Position numbers and translations under genes: made by a program. The notes under the pieces were generated by a model. It saw only the letters and a list, made by a program, of their open reading frames with translations. It was not told the origin of the DNA and ran no database searches. Positions 19,783 to 27,941 of a stretch of 30,156 nt of DNA are shown one piece after another (position 1 is the first letter of the stretch; every line of letters starts with the position of its first letter). The DNA is from a virus: positions 1-30,156 of the IMG/VR virus record IMGVR_UViG_3300043409_000702. The stretch is one strand, 5' to 3'.

Positions 19783-20327
19783 TTCTTACCCCCAAACATG
19801 CGGAGAATAGCCGCGATAATCACCGCAAGCCAGTTGTTACCGGGTGGCGGCTTAGGTAGTGGCGCGGATGGTGCAAACGACTTAACAGGCGTTAGGAATA
19901 GCAGACGCTCATCTGCACGACGATTGCTAAGACCTTTGAGAACCTTGCCGCCAGCTTTATTCCATAGCAGGAACGCATCAGCCGCTTCTTTCTTATCGCC
20001 GCTATTGAATAGCCGCAACACACTAGACCGCTTAAATGCCGTCGGTCCGATATTGTAAGCCAAGGAAACCATAGCGCCGAACTCGTTTTCGTTAGCTAGG
20101 CCAGTTATTGACTTAGAAATGTTAGCCGCAAACTTGGTCACAGTGGCGTTAAGATACCCCAACGCCTGCGCTTCTGTGATACACATTCCCGGCCTAGGAT
20201 CAATGCCCACGCCCGCGTTTACAGTCGTGCCATAACCGATAGTCCAAACACCAACACTGTCTTGATAAGCCTTGGCGCGGAACCCTTCCCACTTCTTGAT
20301 TAGATTTAGCGATGCGTCATTTAGCAT
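19779..20327 (-). CDS. Endolysin, GH24 lysozyme with C-terminal membrane anchor
   Basis: 182 aa muramidase that cuts peptidoglycan at lysis. The T4-lysozyme catalytic triad spacing is kept: E14 (KKWEGF), D23 (YQDSVG) and T29 in VWTIGYGTT. Conserved MVSLAYNIG and the C-terminal lobe RRADERLLFL are present. After a Pro-rich linker (about 152-162) a hydrophobic stretch NNWLAVIIAAILRMF (164-178) followed by GGKK looks like a tail anchor, instead of the more familiar N-terminal SAR signal. No N-terminal signal is present, so export would rely on a holin or on that anchor. Confidence 0.93.
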   Translation of the reverse strand: MLNDASLNLIKKWEGFRAKAYQDSVGVWTIGYGTTVNAGVGIDPRPGMCITEAQALGYLNATVTKFAANISKSITGLANENEFGAMVSLAYNIGPTAFKRSSVLRLFNSGDKKEAADAFLLWNKAGGKVLKGLSNRRADERLLFLTPVKSFAPSAPLPKPPPGNNWLAVIIAAILRMFGGKK

Positions 20328-20535
20328 CTAACTTCCCCTCGATCTTGGCAACTCGCTCCCTTACATCCTGCACGTTAGTTGATAGGCTGTCAATTTTGGT
20401 GATCAATTCGCGCGCCACGTCTTGTTTGGTGTCAATCTTCTCCATTGATTTCCACAAGACAAAAACCGCCAAAGCGGCGGACAGTCCGTATGTGCTAATA
20501 AACCATCTTGCAAAGTCACCGTCAATAATTGGCAT
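20317..20535 (-). CDS. Single-span protein with coiled coil, 72 aa
   Basis: ATG at 20535 is preferred: AAGGT lies upstream, and the longer frame (to 20634) runs back into the previous gene. One span at about 15-32 (STYGLSAALAVFVLWKSM) is followed by a charged coiled coil (TKIDSLSTNVQDVRERVAKI). The layout is like an inner-membrane spanin or an XhlA-type holin partner turned around. It overlaps the endolysin by 11 nt. A lysis role is inferred. Confidence 0.75.
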   Translation of the reverse strand: MPIIDGDFARWFISTYGLSAALAVFVLWKSMEKIDTKQDVARELITKIDSLSTNVQDVRERVAKIEGKLDAK

Positions 20536-20537
20536 AT

Positions 20538-20954
20538 TTAGTACCTTGCCGATTCGTATAGGATTTTGGAGTGCAGCAATACTAGACAGATTGAATAGAT
20601 GCCTATTCCGTAATCGCCTTGATGTAGGATGCACGACGTTGCGATTGCGCCGAATTGCAGGACTTGGAAACTAGCACCGACTGCAACCATTTTAGACTTG
20701 ATCGGTTTTAGCAATCCTAGAATTGTTATCATGGCGGCTAGTGCATTAAATGCGCCCCAAAACGCGGCGGGCATTTCATGGGCAAGATTACCCCACGTTG
20801 ACGCCTGAAAAACACCCGGTTGCGCGCGTCCTGCCGTGTAGAAGAATAACCCCACGGCGAATAGCGCGTATTGAACCTGTAGCAACAAAGGCCGATGCCT
20901 GTCGATGTAATTAACCCGCGCGCCTAGTTGATAAGACAGTTCAGCGGCGGTCAA
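20538..20954 (-). CDS. Four-span membrane protein, 138 aa
   Basis: TTG start at 20954, inside the end of the preceding gene; no other start lies before the first span. Hydrophobic segments at about 24-42, 62-81, 88-107 and 112-131. No enzyme motif. Located between membrane proteins of the lysis region, so a holin/antiholin function is possible but unproven. Confidence 0.7.
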   Translation of the reverse strand: MTAAELSYQLGARVNYIDRHRPLLLQVQYALFAVGLFFYTAGRAQPGVFQASTWGNLAHEMPAAFWGAFNALAAMITILGLLKPIKSKMVAVGASFQVLQFGAIATSCILHQGDYGIGIYSICLVLLHSKILYESARY

Positions 20955-21237
20955 GATAGATCATCCATGTAAAACCCAAACCAGCAATGAACGGCAAGAA
21001 GTACTCCCATTGAAACAAGAATACACCAATGGCCCAGAAAGTTAGATCAGCCCAGTAATCGGCCCGCAGCGCGCCTTTGCGCTTAAGTTGCCACGCTTCC
21101 CACCCGATAATCACAACGCCCGCCCAGTAGCCCAGAAATAGCGCCAATGCGCCACCTAGTACGGCATGGGCCATTTGATTAAGCCCGCCTGTGTAGGGGT
21201 CTGATGCGAAGTCGTCGGGGGTGATTAGATCAATCAT
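20941..21237 (-). CDS. Three-span membrane protein, 98 aa
   Basis: Starts MIDLITPDDFASDPYTGGLN, then spans at about 24-45 (AVLGGALALFLGYWAGVVII), 63-78 and 80-94. A basic loop WQLKRKGALRADYW lies between the first two. ATGA overlap with the upstream tail gene. Membrane location is clear; role unknown, holin-like by context. Confidence 0.72.
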   Translation of the reverse strand: MIDLITPDDFASDPYTGGLNQMAHAVLGGALALFLGYWAGVVIIGWEAWQLKRKGALRADYWADLTFWAIGVFLFQWEYFLPFIAGLGFTWMIYLDRR

Positions 21238-21548
21238 GCCGACATTGCCGCGACAAATAGATCATCAATTTCAGTCGGTGTAAATGAAGCCGATCCTAGC
21301 GCGTCAATAAATGGAGAGTTACGAATGATTTGCGTTGCGTATTCCCATAGGATTTTAGCTTCTGGATCACTGTCAGCGATTGCCTGCACTGTGGCGAGAA
21401 GTCCGGCGCGATGTAGTGTCAGACGCATTTGCGCGGGGGTACATTGGAGTGTTGCGCGCCATGCTACGATATCGAAAGGGGGGTCTGTATATTCCCGCGT
21501 TGTTACTTCGCCCGTTGTGGCGTCGATGATGATTTCAGTTCCCATCAT
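21234..21548 (-). CDS. Tail-fibre-associated / assembly protein, 104 aa
   Basis: MMGTEIIIDATTGEVTTREY at the N-terminus is a typical beta hairpin of small phage proteins found directly after tail-fibre genes, and WRATLQCTPAQMRLTLHRAG is a recurrent segment of that group. It is coupled to the fibre-like gene by ATGA. Probably a fibre chaperone or a minor tail component; this is from context and motif recall. Confidence 0.65.
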   Translation of the reverse strand: MMGTEIIIDATTGEVTTREYTDPPFDIVAWRATLQCTPAQMRLTLHRAGLLATVQAIADSDPEAKILWEYATQIIRNSPFIDALGSASFTPTEIDDLFVAAMSA

Positions 21549-22063
21549 TGCACCCCATAAACGCGGATTGATCCAGCGGTGAAATTGTTTCCACTTGAAA
21601 CGCTAACCGAAGTCGATGCCGTTGTGAGTGACGTTCTGATGCCGTAAATGCTTCCCGATAGACCGCCCGGATTTGAATTGTTTAAAGACGTAGAAGAAGA
21701 TCCAGTTCCATTGAAAAGATCAATCTCAACTGTCCCCCAAGCCCTGTCGGCGGATATAGGTAACGAAAACACCGTTGCTCCACCTATATTAACGTTATTA
21801 GATGATGCGCCAACTCCAACTCCATTAATAACGCACTTCAAAAACCGATAAGGCGTCAAAACCAAGCCAGACAACGTGACTGTCGTTCCGCTAGTTGTGG
21901 TCAAAGTGCCTAGCAACCTATGGCCGATCTGATAAGCAGCGGGGACTGTGGTATCGCTCTCAGCAATCGCCAAAGCATTATCCCGCAACTGATACATAAG
22001 TAGCGACGTTAGCGGCGCATCAGGGTCTAATTGCGTGTCAAGGATTGGAACATAAGTTGACAT
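21545..22063 (-). CDS. Probable tail fibre / tip protein, 172 aa
   Basis: N-terminal helix LTSLLMYQLRDNALAIAE, then a Ser/Thr/Gly-rich beta domain (TTTSGTTVTLSGL, SSSTSLNNSNPGG, STSVSVSSGNN), which is the composition of phage receptor-binding or tip domains. Abuts the tail hub gene. Host recognition is inferred from position and composition. Confidence 0.65.
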   Translation of the reverse strand: MSTYVPILDTQLDPDAPLTSLLMYQLRDNALAIAESDTTVPAAYQIGHRLLGTLTTTSGTTVTLSGLVLTPYRFLKCVINGVGVGASSNNVNIGGATVFSLPISADRAWGTVEIDLFNGTGSSSTSLNNSNPGGLSGSIYGIRTSLTTASTSVSVSSGNNFTAGSIRVYGVQ

Positions 22064-23823
22064 CAGATAAACCTATACGCGCCGAGGAAGTCACCGAATA
22101 CCAAGCTAGGCCCTACCATATATGCGCCCCTATTTTTCTGCGCCGTGCTACTTGACGTATAAACAGGCCGCGAGTTCTCTGTAATATAGCCGTAACGCTG
22201 ATCAAACGCAAATGACTGGGCTGTCAGTTTAACATGATGCCCGTTGATAACTTCCTCGCGTTTAATAACCTGCATTAACTGCGCACGACCACCACCATCA
22301 TCTGCGGTCAGAACATAAGAAGTCGTGTTGATAATCTCAGTCAATTCCGTATCGTCGTTAATATCGACTGTAATCTCATAGCGCACAGGTTGCTTATTAA
22401 ACCTATTTAACAAACGCTTTGACATAATCTTAACTAACGCATCGTCGCCGTGGTTTAACCATCGGCAATGAATGGTCTTGATTTTAGTATCGCCATAACT
22501 ATTCGGTGATTTAGCGTCCGCATCAATTAGCTTTGCGCCTGAATAGTAGTTCTTTTCGTCGGTTGTCGATTGCGTTGGATTAATCACGCGGGTGTAGAAA
22601 ACAACCTCAGTCAAGCGGTCCTCGTCGCGGTCCTCTTGCGAGATTGAAACGATGTTGTTCCGGTCAGTGATTTCCTTCACAACGTCAGTGTCAGGCGGCC
22701 TGTTGATCTTTAGGCCGATTTCTTGCGATACATCGTCCCACCAAATGCTAATCCCAAGAACAGCAAGTTCACCAATTAGCTTGCTAACCCCCTCAGGCTT
22801 TAGAATGTCGGTCGAAACCATCAAAGTTGGTGCCCACCGCTCAACCTCTGCCGCCCAAGTCGCCGTCGGTACAAACGCCGGATTAACCCCCGCATAGTTG
22901 ATCAACAGATCGGCAATCGCTAGATCAATCCTAACACGTCGCGGCGAATATGTTTGCTGGAATGCGTCATTGATACCGTGAACCGCTGCCACAGTGCCGT
23001 TAACGCCTCGTTCTGTTAGCGTTACCACGTCCCCAGACCGAGTGAACGCCACCAACTCAGACCCGATAGTCGCAAAACCGCTGGCCGCATATTCCGAACC
23101 AATGCCCGCCGGGTTAAGCGTAAACACCTGCCCATCAGCCGCAGTTACCGCCGTTAGCATAATACCCCGGCTAGTCTTAGGCGCGACTGCCTTGTCGTTA
23201 TCAGCCAAGAAAAGAATATCCTTGCCTTTAATATCGACTGACCCGTTATCGTCCGGCCCGACGATCTCGCTAATTACAAAATGCCGAGTTGATACAATCG
23301 TGACAACGCCGTCAACAATGTAACCGCTAATCCTACGCATAGGACGGCCCGCATAGTTAGGATTGCGCGCCTTGAATTTAGTCCAGAACGTGCCTCTTTC
23401 GTTCGGGTTATACCCCACGCCACCAAGTACCGCCGCCCCTGTAACGCGATCTCTTGCGTACTTATCCATAAACCTGTCATGGTAAGGGTGATCGCTGAAC
23501 GTTGCCGATACAGTACCGCGTGACCCAAGTGCATCAAGTTTATCATCGCTGCCCGCAATGTTGACAGTCGCACTAGCCCCAGACACTGACACCAAGTAAG
23601 GAAAGACCGTTCCGCCCTTGGGATAGCTAGGAGTTGGCGTTATAAATTTATACGTCAATACGGTCTTGCTGAAGTTCGCCAAGTCTTTACACGTCGCAAA
23701 CGTATTGAAACACTTGCGAGTAACAACACCCCCCAATGCAGCCGTGCAAGGTGCAACACCGAACGTGCGGCTGCAATAGTCCATATCGAGTTCGATTAGG
23801 TCAAAAGGTTCACGTATCGACAA
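22063..23823 (-). CDS. Tail tip/hub protein with four N-terminal cysteines
   Basis: 586 aa. TTG start at 23823 is supported by GGAGGT about 8 nt upstream; the first ATG (23784) has no ribosome site. Cysteines 17, 26, 38 and 45 (DYCSRTFGVAPCTA and RKCFNTFATCKDL) form a compact cluster that recalls the Fe-S-binding tail protein L of lambda and the BR0599/DUF2163 group. The rest is beta-rich, with VVTLTERGVNGTVAA and a C-terminal domain (QVIKREEVINGHHVKLTAQS). Located between tape measure and fibre genes, as expected for a baseplate hub. The metal cluster is inference. Confidence 0.78.
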   Translation of the reverse strand: MSIREPFDLIELDMDYCSRTFGVAPCTAALGGVVTRKCFNTFATCKDLANFSKTVLTYKFITPTPSYPKGGTVFPYLVSVSGASATVNIAGSDDKLDALGSRGTVSATFSDHPYHDRFMDKYARDRVTGAAVLGGVGYNPNERGTFWTKFKARNPNYAGRPMRRISGYIVDGVVTIVSTRHFVISEIVGPDDNGSVDIKGKDILFLADNDKAVAPKTSRGIMLTAVTAADGQVFTLNPAGIGSEYAASGFATIGSELVAFTRSGDVVTLTERGVNGTVAAVHGINDAFQQTYSPRRVRIDLAIADLLINYAGVNPAFVPTATWAAEVERWAPTLMVSTDILKPEGVSKLIGELAVLGISIWWDDVSQEIGLKINRPPDTDVVKEITDRNNIVSISQEDRDEDRLTEVVFYTRVINPTQSTTDEKNYYSGAKLIDADAKSPNSYGDTKIKTIHCRWLNHGDDALVKIMSKRLLNRFNKQPVRYEITVDINDDTELTEIINTTSYVLTADDGGGRAQLMQVIKREEVINGHHVKLTAQSFAFDQRYGYITENSRPVYTSSSTAQKNRGAYMVGPSLVFGDFLGAYRFI

Positions 23824-24604
23824 ACGCGCTTACCTCCATAGATAGGTCCATCAATGCGCCGCCCTCTTGGTATGACGGGGATATATCGCCCGCAGCTTCT
23901 GGACGCCAGCAAAGCGCCATGTCTTTCGGGTAGTTCAATGGCGAACCTGCGTAGAAGAAGATCTTCCCCGCGTTGTAATGGTCCTTAAACTCTTGGAAAG
24001 CACCATCACCGAAAGACGTTGCAACTAAACCAAAGTCGATCTTGCCCTCGATGCCCATGCGGGTGATACGGTTGTTTCTGTGGTGCCCTGAAACAGTCGT
24101 CGTATTCATTAGCTTAGATTTCTTGGCGTTATGCATTGAGGTATGACCCGTCAACACGCCAGCCGGAAATTGCAATCTTTGGCCTAGGATAATCACGCCG
24201 ATGTCACAAATTGCAATGTCAACTAATACCCTCCAGTACCGCGCCGATATGGGGGGAAATGCAATAAAGATCGCAGAATTATCAGGCGGCAGGTATTGTA
24301 TAACGTCGCTCCAAGTTGACCCATTAGAAGAGTACTGAAGGTCAATACGTGATCCATCAGTTGCAGCGTCGTGAGAAGCTATCCCAAGCCCATCACACGT
24401 GCGCGAGAAACCTAAATCAACCTGAATAAACGCTCCAAAAGTACTACCCGACCAATAGTCCCACGTTTCGCCGCTTAGTGCGTTCTCAATGGGACTTCCC
24501 GGCAGTTCTAGTGCCCCGGTTAGCGTCCCCTCAAGGAATAGGTTGCGATATAGCAGGTTAGCCCCGCTTGTACCTTGCGCACCTGATACAATGACTATGC
24601 TCAT
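23810..24604 (-). CDS. Tail tip protein with discoidin (F5/8 C)-like domain
   Basis: 264 aa. Residues about 10-145 have the discoidin pattern: WDYWSGSTFGAFIQVDLGF, CDGLGIASHDAATDGSRIDL, YSSNGSTWSDVI and ARYWRVLVDIA. This jelly-roll fold often binds carbohydrate or lipid. The C-terminal part (160-264) contains MGIEGKIDFGLVATSFGD and MALCWRPEAAGD, typical of a tail protein located between tape measure and hub. ATGA-coupled to the tape measure. Probable distal tail protein, possibly touching the cell surface. Confidence 0.78.
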   Translation of the reverse strand: MSIVIVSGAQGTSGANLLYRNLFLEGTLTGALELPGSPIENALSGETWDYWSGSTFGAFIQVDLGFSRTCDGLGIASHDAATDGSRIDLQYSSNGSTWSDVIQYLPPDNSAIFIAFPPISARYWRVLVDIAICDIGVIILGQRLQFPAGVLTGHTSMHNAKKSKLMNTTTVSGHHRNNRITRMGIEGKIDFGLVATSFGDGAFQEFKDHYNAGKIFFYAGSPLNYPKDMALCWRPEAAGDISPSYQEGGALMDLSMEVSAFVDT

Positions 24605-26550
24605 GCTTTTATCAACACCCTACCATTGCCGCTAGCCTCATACATCTGCGACATAACACTTTCAGCGATTGCGACCATGAACGGATCGCCTTGGAAACTA
24701 ACCGTTGTTGTGCGTGTAGGTTCAGCCGCTGCCCCACCCACTGATGTAGGGGCTTTGCTTGACCCGCCGCCACTTGCACCCTTGCCACCAGATAGCGCCG
24801 ACTTAAGCCCGGCAAACGCAGCTAGTGTTCTGCCAATGGCGAAACCTTTAGCAAGGAATGGAATTGACGCATCCCCCCAAATTGCCGACAACGCCTTAAC
24901 CTGATCAATCGCCAATTGCGCCGCCGCAAATGCTTTTTGCGCGCGGATAAGTCCGTCAAAACCACCACCAGCAATGGAGTTTAGTTCACCGAAATAAGTT
25001 GACATTCCTGTCAAACTCATAGATGCGCTGTCGTCTTTGATCTTCGACAACTTCTCATGATATTGCCGTTCAAGGTCAAGCATGGCCTCTTTATGACCAG
25101 CAGCGCCCAGCAACTCCATTGCCCGACGGTCGTTTAGAATGACCTCGTTGTCAGCATACCACTTTTCGACAGTTTCGCGCTCAGTCATTAGCGACGACAT
25201 AAGCCGATCAAGATTAGCTTGATATGGGTCTGACCCACCGCCGCCGCCGCCACTCGCACCACTGGAAGTGTCATAGTACCCCATGCCGTCAAGAACGTTA
25301 CCCGTTCCGCCGTATAGCGCGCTTGCGTCACGGTTTAGCTTTTCACCCGATGTTCTGCCCGCGCCGTATTGCCCGTATTGAGACGCAAGATCGCCCATTT
25401 TAACGTTGCGCAATCCATCCGAAACCGCCTTAGCTTTTGTCAGCTTGCCAATCAGCATGTTGGTTTCGCTGATTGCCGACGCCATCCATCCCGCGCCCGG
25501 TGCCGATGCTGTTAGATCAATAGCCGCGTTTTCAGCCTTGCGAGTTGATTGTTCGAGAATGCGCATCTGGCTTTCAGCGTCTACTAGCTTCCTAAACATG
25601 GCCGCTTGCTCGGCAGTCATATCAGTGAATCCGTCAGTTGCCCGTGACAGGTTTTCACGCATGATTGCAAGCGCGTCTGCCTGCTCTTGGAATGTTTTCA
25701 TGTCCTTAATAGATGACATATATTGCAGCAGCAACGATGCGCCCGTGCTAGTTGTTTCAAACAACTCTGCCACTTCGCCATTTGCAGTAGTTAGCCAGCC
25801 AGACCCTAATTCGCCACTCATTGACGCCAATACTGATTGCAGCTTTCTTGATGCCTCATCTAGTGCCAATATGCGCTGATTGTCGATCAACTCCATGATT
25901 TCAGAGTTTAGAGTGCCGTACTTTTCTTTCAGCTTGGCAAGGCCATCCTCTGAATACATGTTAGTTACATCGTTCAGATTGCCGATTGCGCTTTCTAGTT
26001 CGTCTAGGTTTTCCTTGAACGTCTTGGCGCCCGACCCCGCCGATGTGAAATAATTCATCAAAGCCGCGCCGCCAGCAATGACGCCAATGGTGACTAGGTT
26101 CAATGGGTTTAGCAATGACATAAACGCGCCGCGCAGTACAGCGCCAACGGCACCGATCTTGCCGCCCATCTGCCCCCATACTTGGTTAAGTTGCGTGCCT
26201 TGCTGCAATGCCAACTGTAACGGGTTTTGCCCCGCCGCCATCATCATGCCGATATCGTTCAACTGCGCGAATACGTTGGCAGTGTGCATTCCGTAGTTTT
26301 TCATCTCAGCGCCAGCGCCGCGCACGATTGGCGACGACTTACCTATCGCCATAGAAAACGCGGGCAATGTCGATCCAGCCGACTGCCATGCGGTGTAGTT
26401 ATCCCTAGCCGCTTTCTGCGATGCCGCCGAAAACCGACCCGTTGCCGCCTCCGCTACGCCAGCGCTTTTAGCAAGACCCAATAGCGCACTATCGACCTTT
26501 GAAACACCTGTTTCCGTTGCCGATACACTAAGAGACGCTACATCAGTCAT
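24601..26550 (-). CDS. Tail tape measure protein
   Basis: 649 aa. N-terminal region VFAQLNDIGMMMAAGQNPLQ then LALQQGTQLNQVWGQMGG is the signature of lambda-H-type tape measure proteins; a hydrophobic stretch (about 143-168) follows, then long helical segments with Ala/Lys/Glu and a Gly-rich stretch (SGASGGGGGG). Sets tail length and enters the cell envelope during DNA injection. 649 aa predicts a tail of roughly 100 nm by the usual 1.5 angstrom per residue rule. Preceded, as usual, by the frameshifted chaperone pair. Confidence 0.93.
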   Translation of the reverse strand: MTDVASLSVSATETGVSKVDSALLGLAKSAGVAEAATGRFSAASQKAARDNYTAWQSAGSTLPAFSMAIGKSSPIVRGAGAEMKNYGMHTANVFAQLNDIGMMMAAGQNPLQLALQQGTQLNQVWGQMGGKIGAVGAVLRGAFMSLLNPLNLVTIGVIAGGAALMNYFTSAGSGAKTFKENLDELESAIGNLNDVTNMYSEDGLAKLKEKYGTLNSEIMELIDNQRILALDEASRKLQSVLASMSGELGSGWLTTANGEVAELFETTSTGASLLLQYMSSIKDMKTFQEQADALAIMRENLSRATDGFTDMTAEQAAMFRKLVDAESQMRILEQSTRKAENAAIDLTASAPGAGWMASAISETNMLIGKLTKAKAVSDGLRNVKMGDLASQYGQYGAGRTSGEKLNRDASALYGGTGNVLDGMGYYDTSSGASGGGGGGSDPYQANLDRLMSSLMTERETVEKWYADNEVILNDRRAMELLGAAGHKEAMLDLERQYHEKLSKIKDDSASMSLTGMSTYFGELNSIAGGGFDGLIRAQKAFAAAQLAIDQVKALSAIWGDASIPFLAKGFAIGRTLAAFAGLKSALSGGKGASGGGSSKAPTSVGGAAAEPTRTTTVSFQGDPFMVAIAESVMSQMYEASGNGRVLIKA

Positions 26551-26924
26551 TTATCACGCCTCTTTTGTTCGTTAGCCGCAACCGTTGCCGCCATGCCTTT
26601 GCGGAATGCCAAATCCATTGCTAGGATTATATCACATTCTTCTCGGCTTGGGTATTTATCGGGCAACCATTTAGGAACGCAATCAGGCGTTAATGGCGTG
26701 TAATTATCCGCAACGTATGACCGCAAGTCCCAGAACCACTCAATCAAATAGTGATACTCAATATCAACGTGATTATCTGGTATCTTGTCAGCCATTCCAG
26801 CGAGTGTTCTTAGTTCTCGCTGCGTCATACCTTCGGGCTTGTTACCATATGCCACCCCGTCCGATATATCGTACTTGGTGTAAACGGTTACGTAGTTAAC
26901 GCATTGCCGCGTTATTTCTGCGTA
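26547..26924 (-). CDS. Tail assembly chaperone, -1 frameshift extension (gpT-like part of GT)
   Basis: This frame is open from 26936 and lacks a convincing start: the first candidate (GTG 26855) has only a poor ribosome site. A -1 shift at AAATTTT joins 132 codons of the upstream chaperone to 125 codons here, giving a 257-aa fusion. The extension reads KFYAEITRQCVNYVTVYTKY and later YHYLIEWFWDLRSYV, a pattern typical of gpT-like segments that contact the tape measure. It overlaps the tape measure start as ATGA. Confidence 0.85.
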   Translation of the reverse strand, partial: YAEITRQCVNYVTVYTKYDISDGVAYGNKPEGMTQRELRTLAGMADKIPDNHVDIEYHYLIEWFWDLRSYVADNYTPLTPDCVPKWLPDKYPSREECDIILAMDLAFRKGMAATVAANEQKRRDK

Positions 26925-26930
26925 AAATTT
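26898..26930 (-). promoter_or_regulatory. Programmed -1 ribosomal frameshift site
   Basis: Minus strand heptamer A AAT TTT (26930-26924) in the chaperone frame is an exact X XXY YYZ slippery sequence. Ten nt downstream a hairpin AACGC/GCGTT (26913-26898) can act as stimulator. The zero-frame TAA lies at 26914-26912. Confidence 0.85.
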
Positions 26931-27319
26931 CCGATGTTAGCCGCCCCGGCATAGAGCAAATCAACAATCCAGCCTGAATTTTCATGATCAACAATAGCCG
27001 CAACATTTTCAGGAGTAAATGCGGGGTCTTTGCCTAGATCGCCAAACGAATTGCCATTCCATTCCCACCGCGACAACGTGGCCATAATCTTTGACCGCTC
27101 GATCGTTTCCACGGCGTCAAGGTCGGTCGATGCCAAGCCCTTATCGCCGCGTGAGTTCTTCATAACCAGTAGTTTGTTGCGCTCATCACGTTCAATCTTT
27201 TGGATATTCTTAGACTGCAAAGACGTGACATAAAACACCACGCCTTTGTCATCCCCACTAGGCGGAACGATAACGACGGGAAACTCAGCGTCATAAACAA
27301 CGCGCTTAGACAAGTCCAT
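26912..27319 (-). CDS. Tail assembly chaperone (gpG-like), zero-frame product
   Basis: 135 aa. GGAGGG before the ATG at 27319. An N-terminal beta domain (VVYDAEFPVVIVPPSGDD) is followed by FYVTSLQSKNIQKIERDERN and a helical C-terminus ending GNFTQK. Lies between the major tail protein and tape measure, the fixed place of the lambda gpG equivalent. Coats the tape measure protein during tail assembly and is absent from the virion. Some ribosomes shift at the AAATTTT site to make the longer fusion. Confidence 0.88.
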   Translation of the reverse strand: MDLSKRVVYDAEFPVVIVPPSGDDKGVVFYVTSLQSKNIQKIERDERNKLLVMKNSRGDKGLASTDLDAVETIERSKIMATLSRWEWNGNSFGDLGKDPAFTPENVAAIVDHENSGWIVDLLYAGAANIGNFTQK

Positions 27320-27366
27320 TTAATAGCCCTCCAGCTATGTTTATCGATTATCGCCCATCAGTGATA

Positions 27367-27834
27367 TTAGGCTACTACGTAGATCGGCTTTTGATTGAAC
27401 GCCATCGTGTATTTAGGCGCGTTGATATCGTCCACACCGCCGCCTTCGTCGCCCATAGACACGACAACGCAACGTGAATAGACGGTTTCAGTGAGGAACG
27501 CGCCCGCCGTGTTAGTCGTGGCGCGAGTGGCCTTGTACGCCCGCTCAACAGCCGTGCCAGCCATTGCTTTCATGATAACCTGCCCAGCGTCGTCGGGAAT
27601 GTTACCGCACACAAGATCGCCGCCCTTTACTTTACCAGAACCGGGCTTAGTTTGGGTTAGTCCGGTCAGGTATGTTTGATCGACTGGGTTGTAGTCGATG
27701 CCAAGACCGGGTTGCGTGACGACTGGTTTGATTTCAATCCAAGTCAGGGCTTCGAAACCAGCTTGCAGCAGGTCAGCGCCTTGGGTTGTGCTGGAAACGT
27801 AAACTCTGCCGCCTGCGTAGGTATCGTGTGCCAT
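27367..27834 (-). CDS. Major tail (tube) protein
   Basis: 155 aa. AAAGG before the ATG at 27834. Sequence GADLLQAGFEALTWIEIKPV, LTGLTQTKPGSGKVKGGDLV and YTMAFNQKPIYVV fit siphovirus tail tube proteins: a beta barrel with a long loop that stacks as hexamer rings. Directly upstream of the G/GT chaperone. Expected to be strongly expressed. Confidence 0.85.
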   Translation of the reverse strand: MAHDTYAGGRVYVSSTTQGADLLQAGFEALTWIEIKPVVTQPGLGIDYNPVDQTYLTGLTQTKPGSGKVKGGDLVCGNIPDDAGQVIMKAMAGTAVERAYKATRATTNTAGAFLTETVYSRCVVVSMGDEGGGVDDINAPKYTMAFNQKPIYVVA

Positions 27835-27879
27835 ATTGCTAGCCTTTGTTTAGCCCGCAATGGGGCGTGAAAATAACTG

Positions 27880-27908
27880 TTGACAGTATAGCGCGTATGG
27901 TGTAACGA
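27880..27908 (+). promoter_or_regulatory. Rightward promoter for the isolated plus-strand gene
   Basis: TTGACA (27880-27885) and TAACGA (27903-27908) at 17 nt; the alternative TGTAAC at 15 nt matches 4 of 6. The -35 is perfect, the -10 poor. It stands in the only intergenic gap of the tail block. Confidence 0.5.
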
Positions 27909-27941
27909 TGCAAAATAGGCGCAAACAATGGAGTGCGGGAT

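Noticed and set aside
22994-23323. Rightward 109-aa ORF inside the tail hub gene
   Set aside because: Shadow of the hub gene, Ser/Thr/Pro-rich composition from antisense reading.
25406-25879. Rightward 157-aa ORF inside the tape measure gene
   Set aside because: Antisense shadow; no promoter or ribosome site.
27852-27866. 13-nt block CCCGCAATGGGGC shared with the tRNA-like element at about 18553
   Set aside because: Several 13-nt matches are expected by chance in 30 kb, and the contexts differ.
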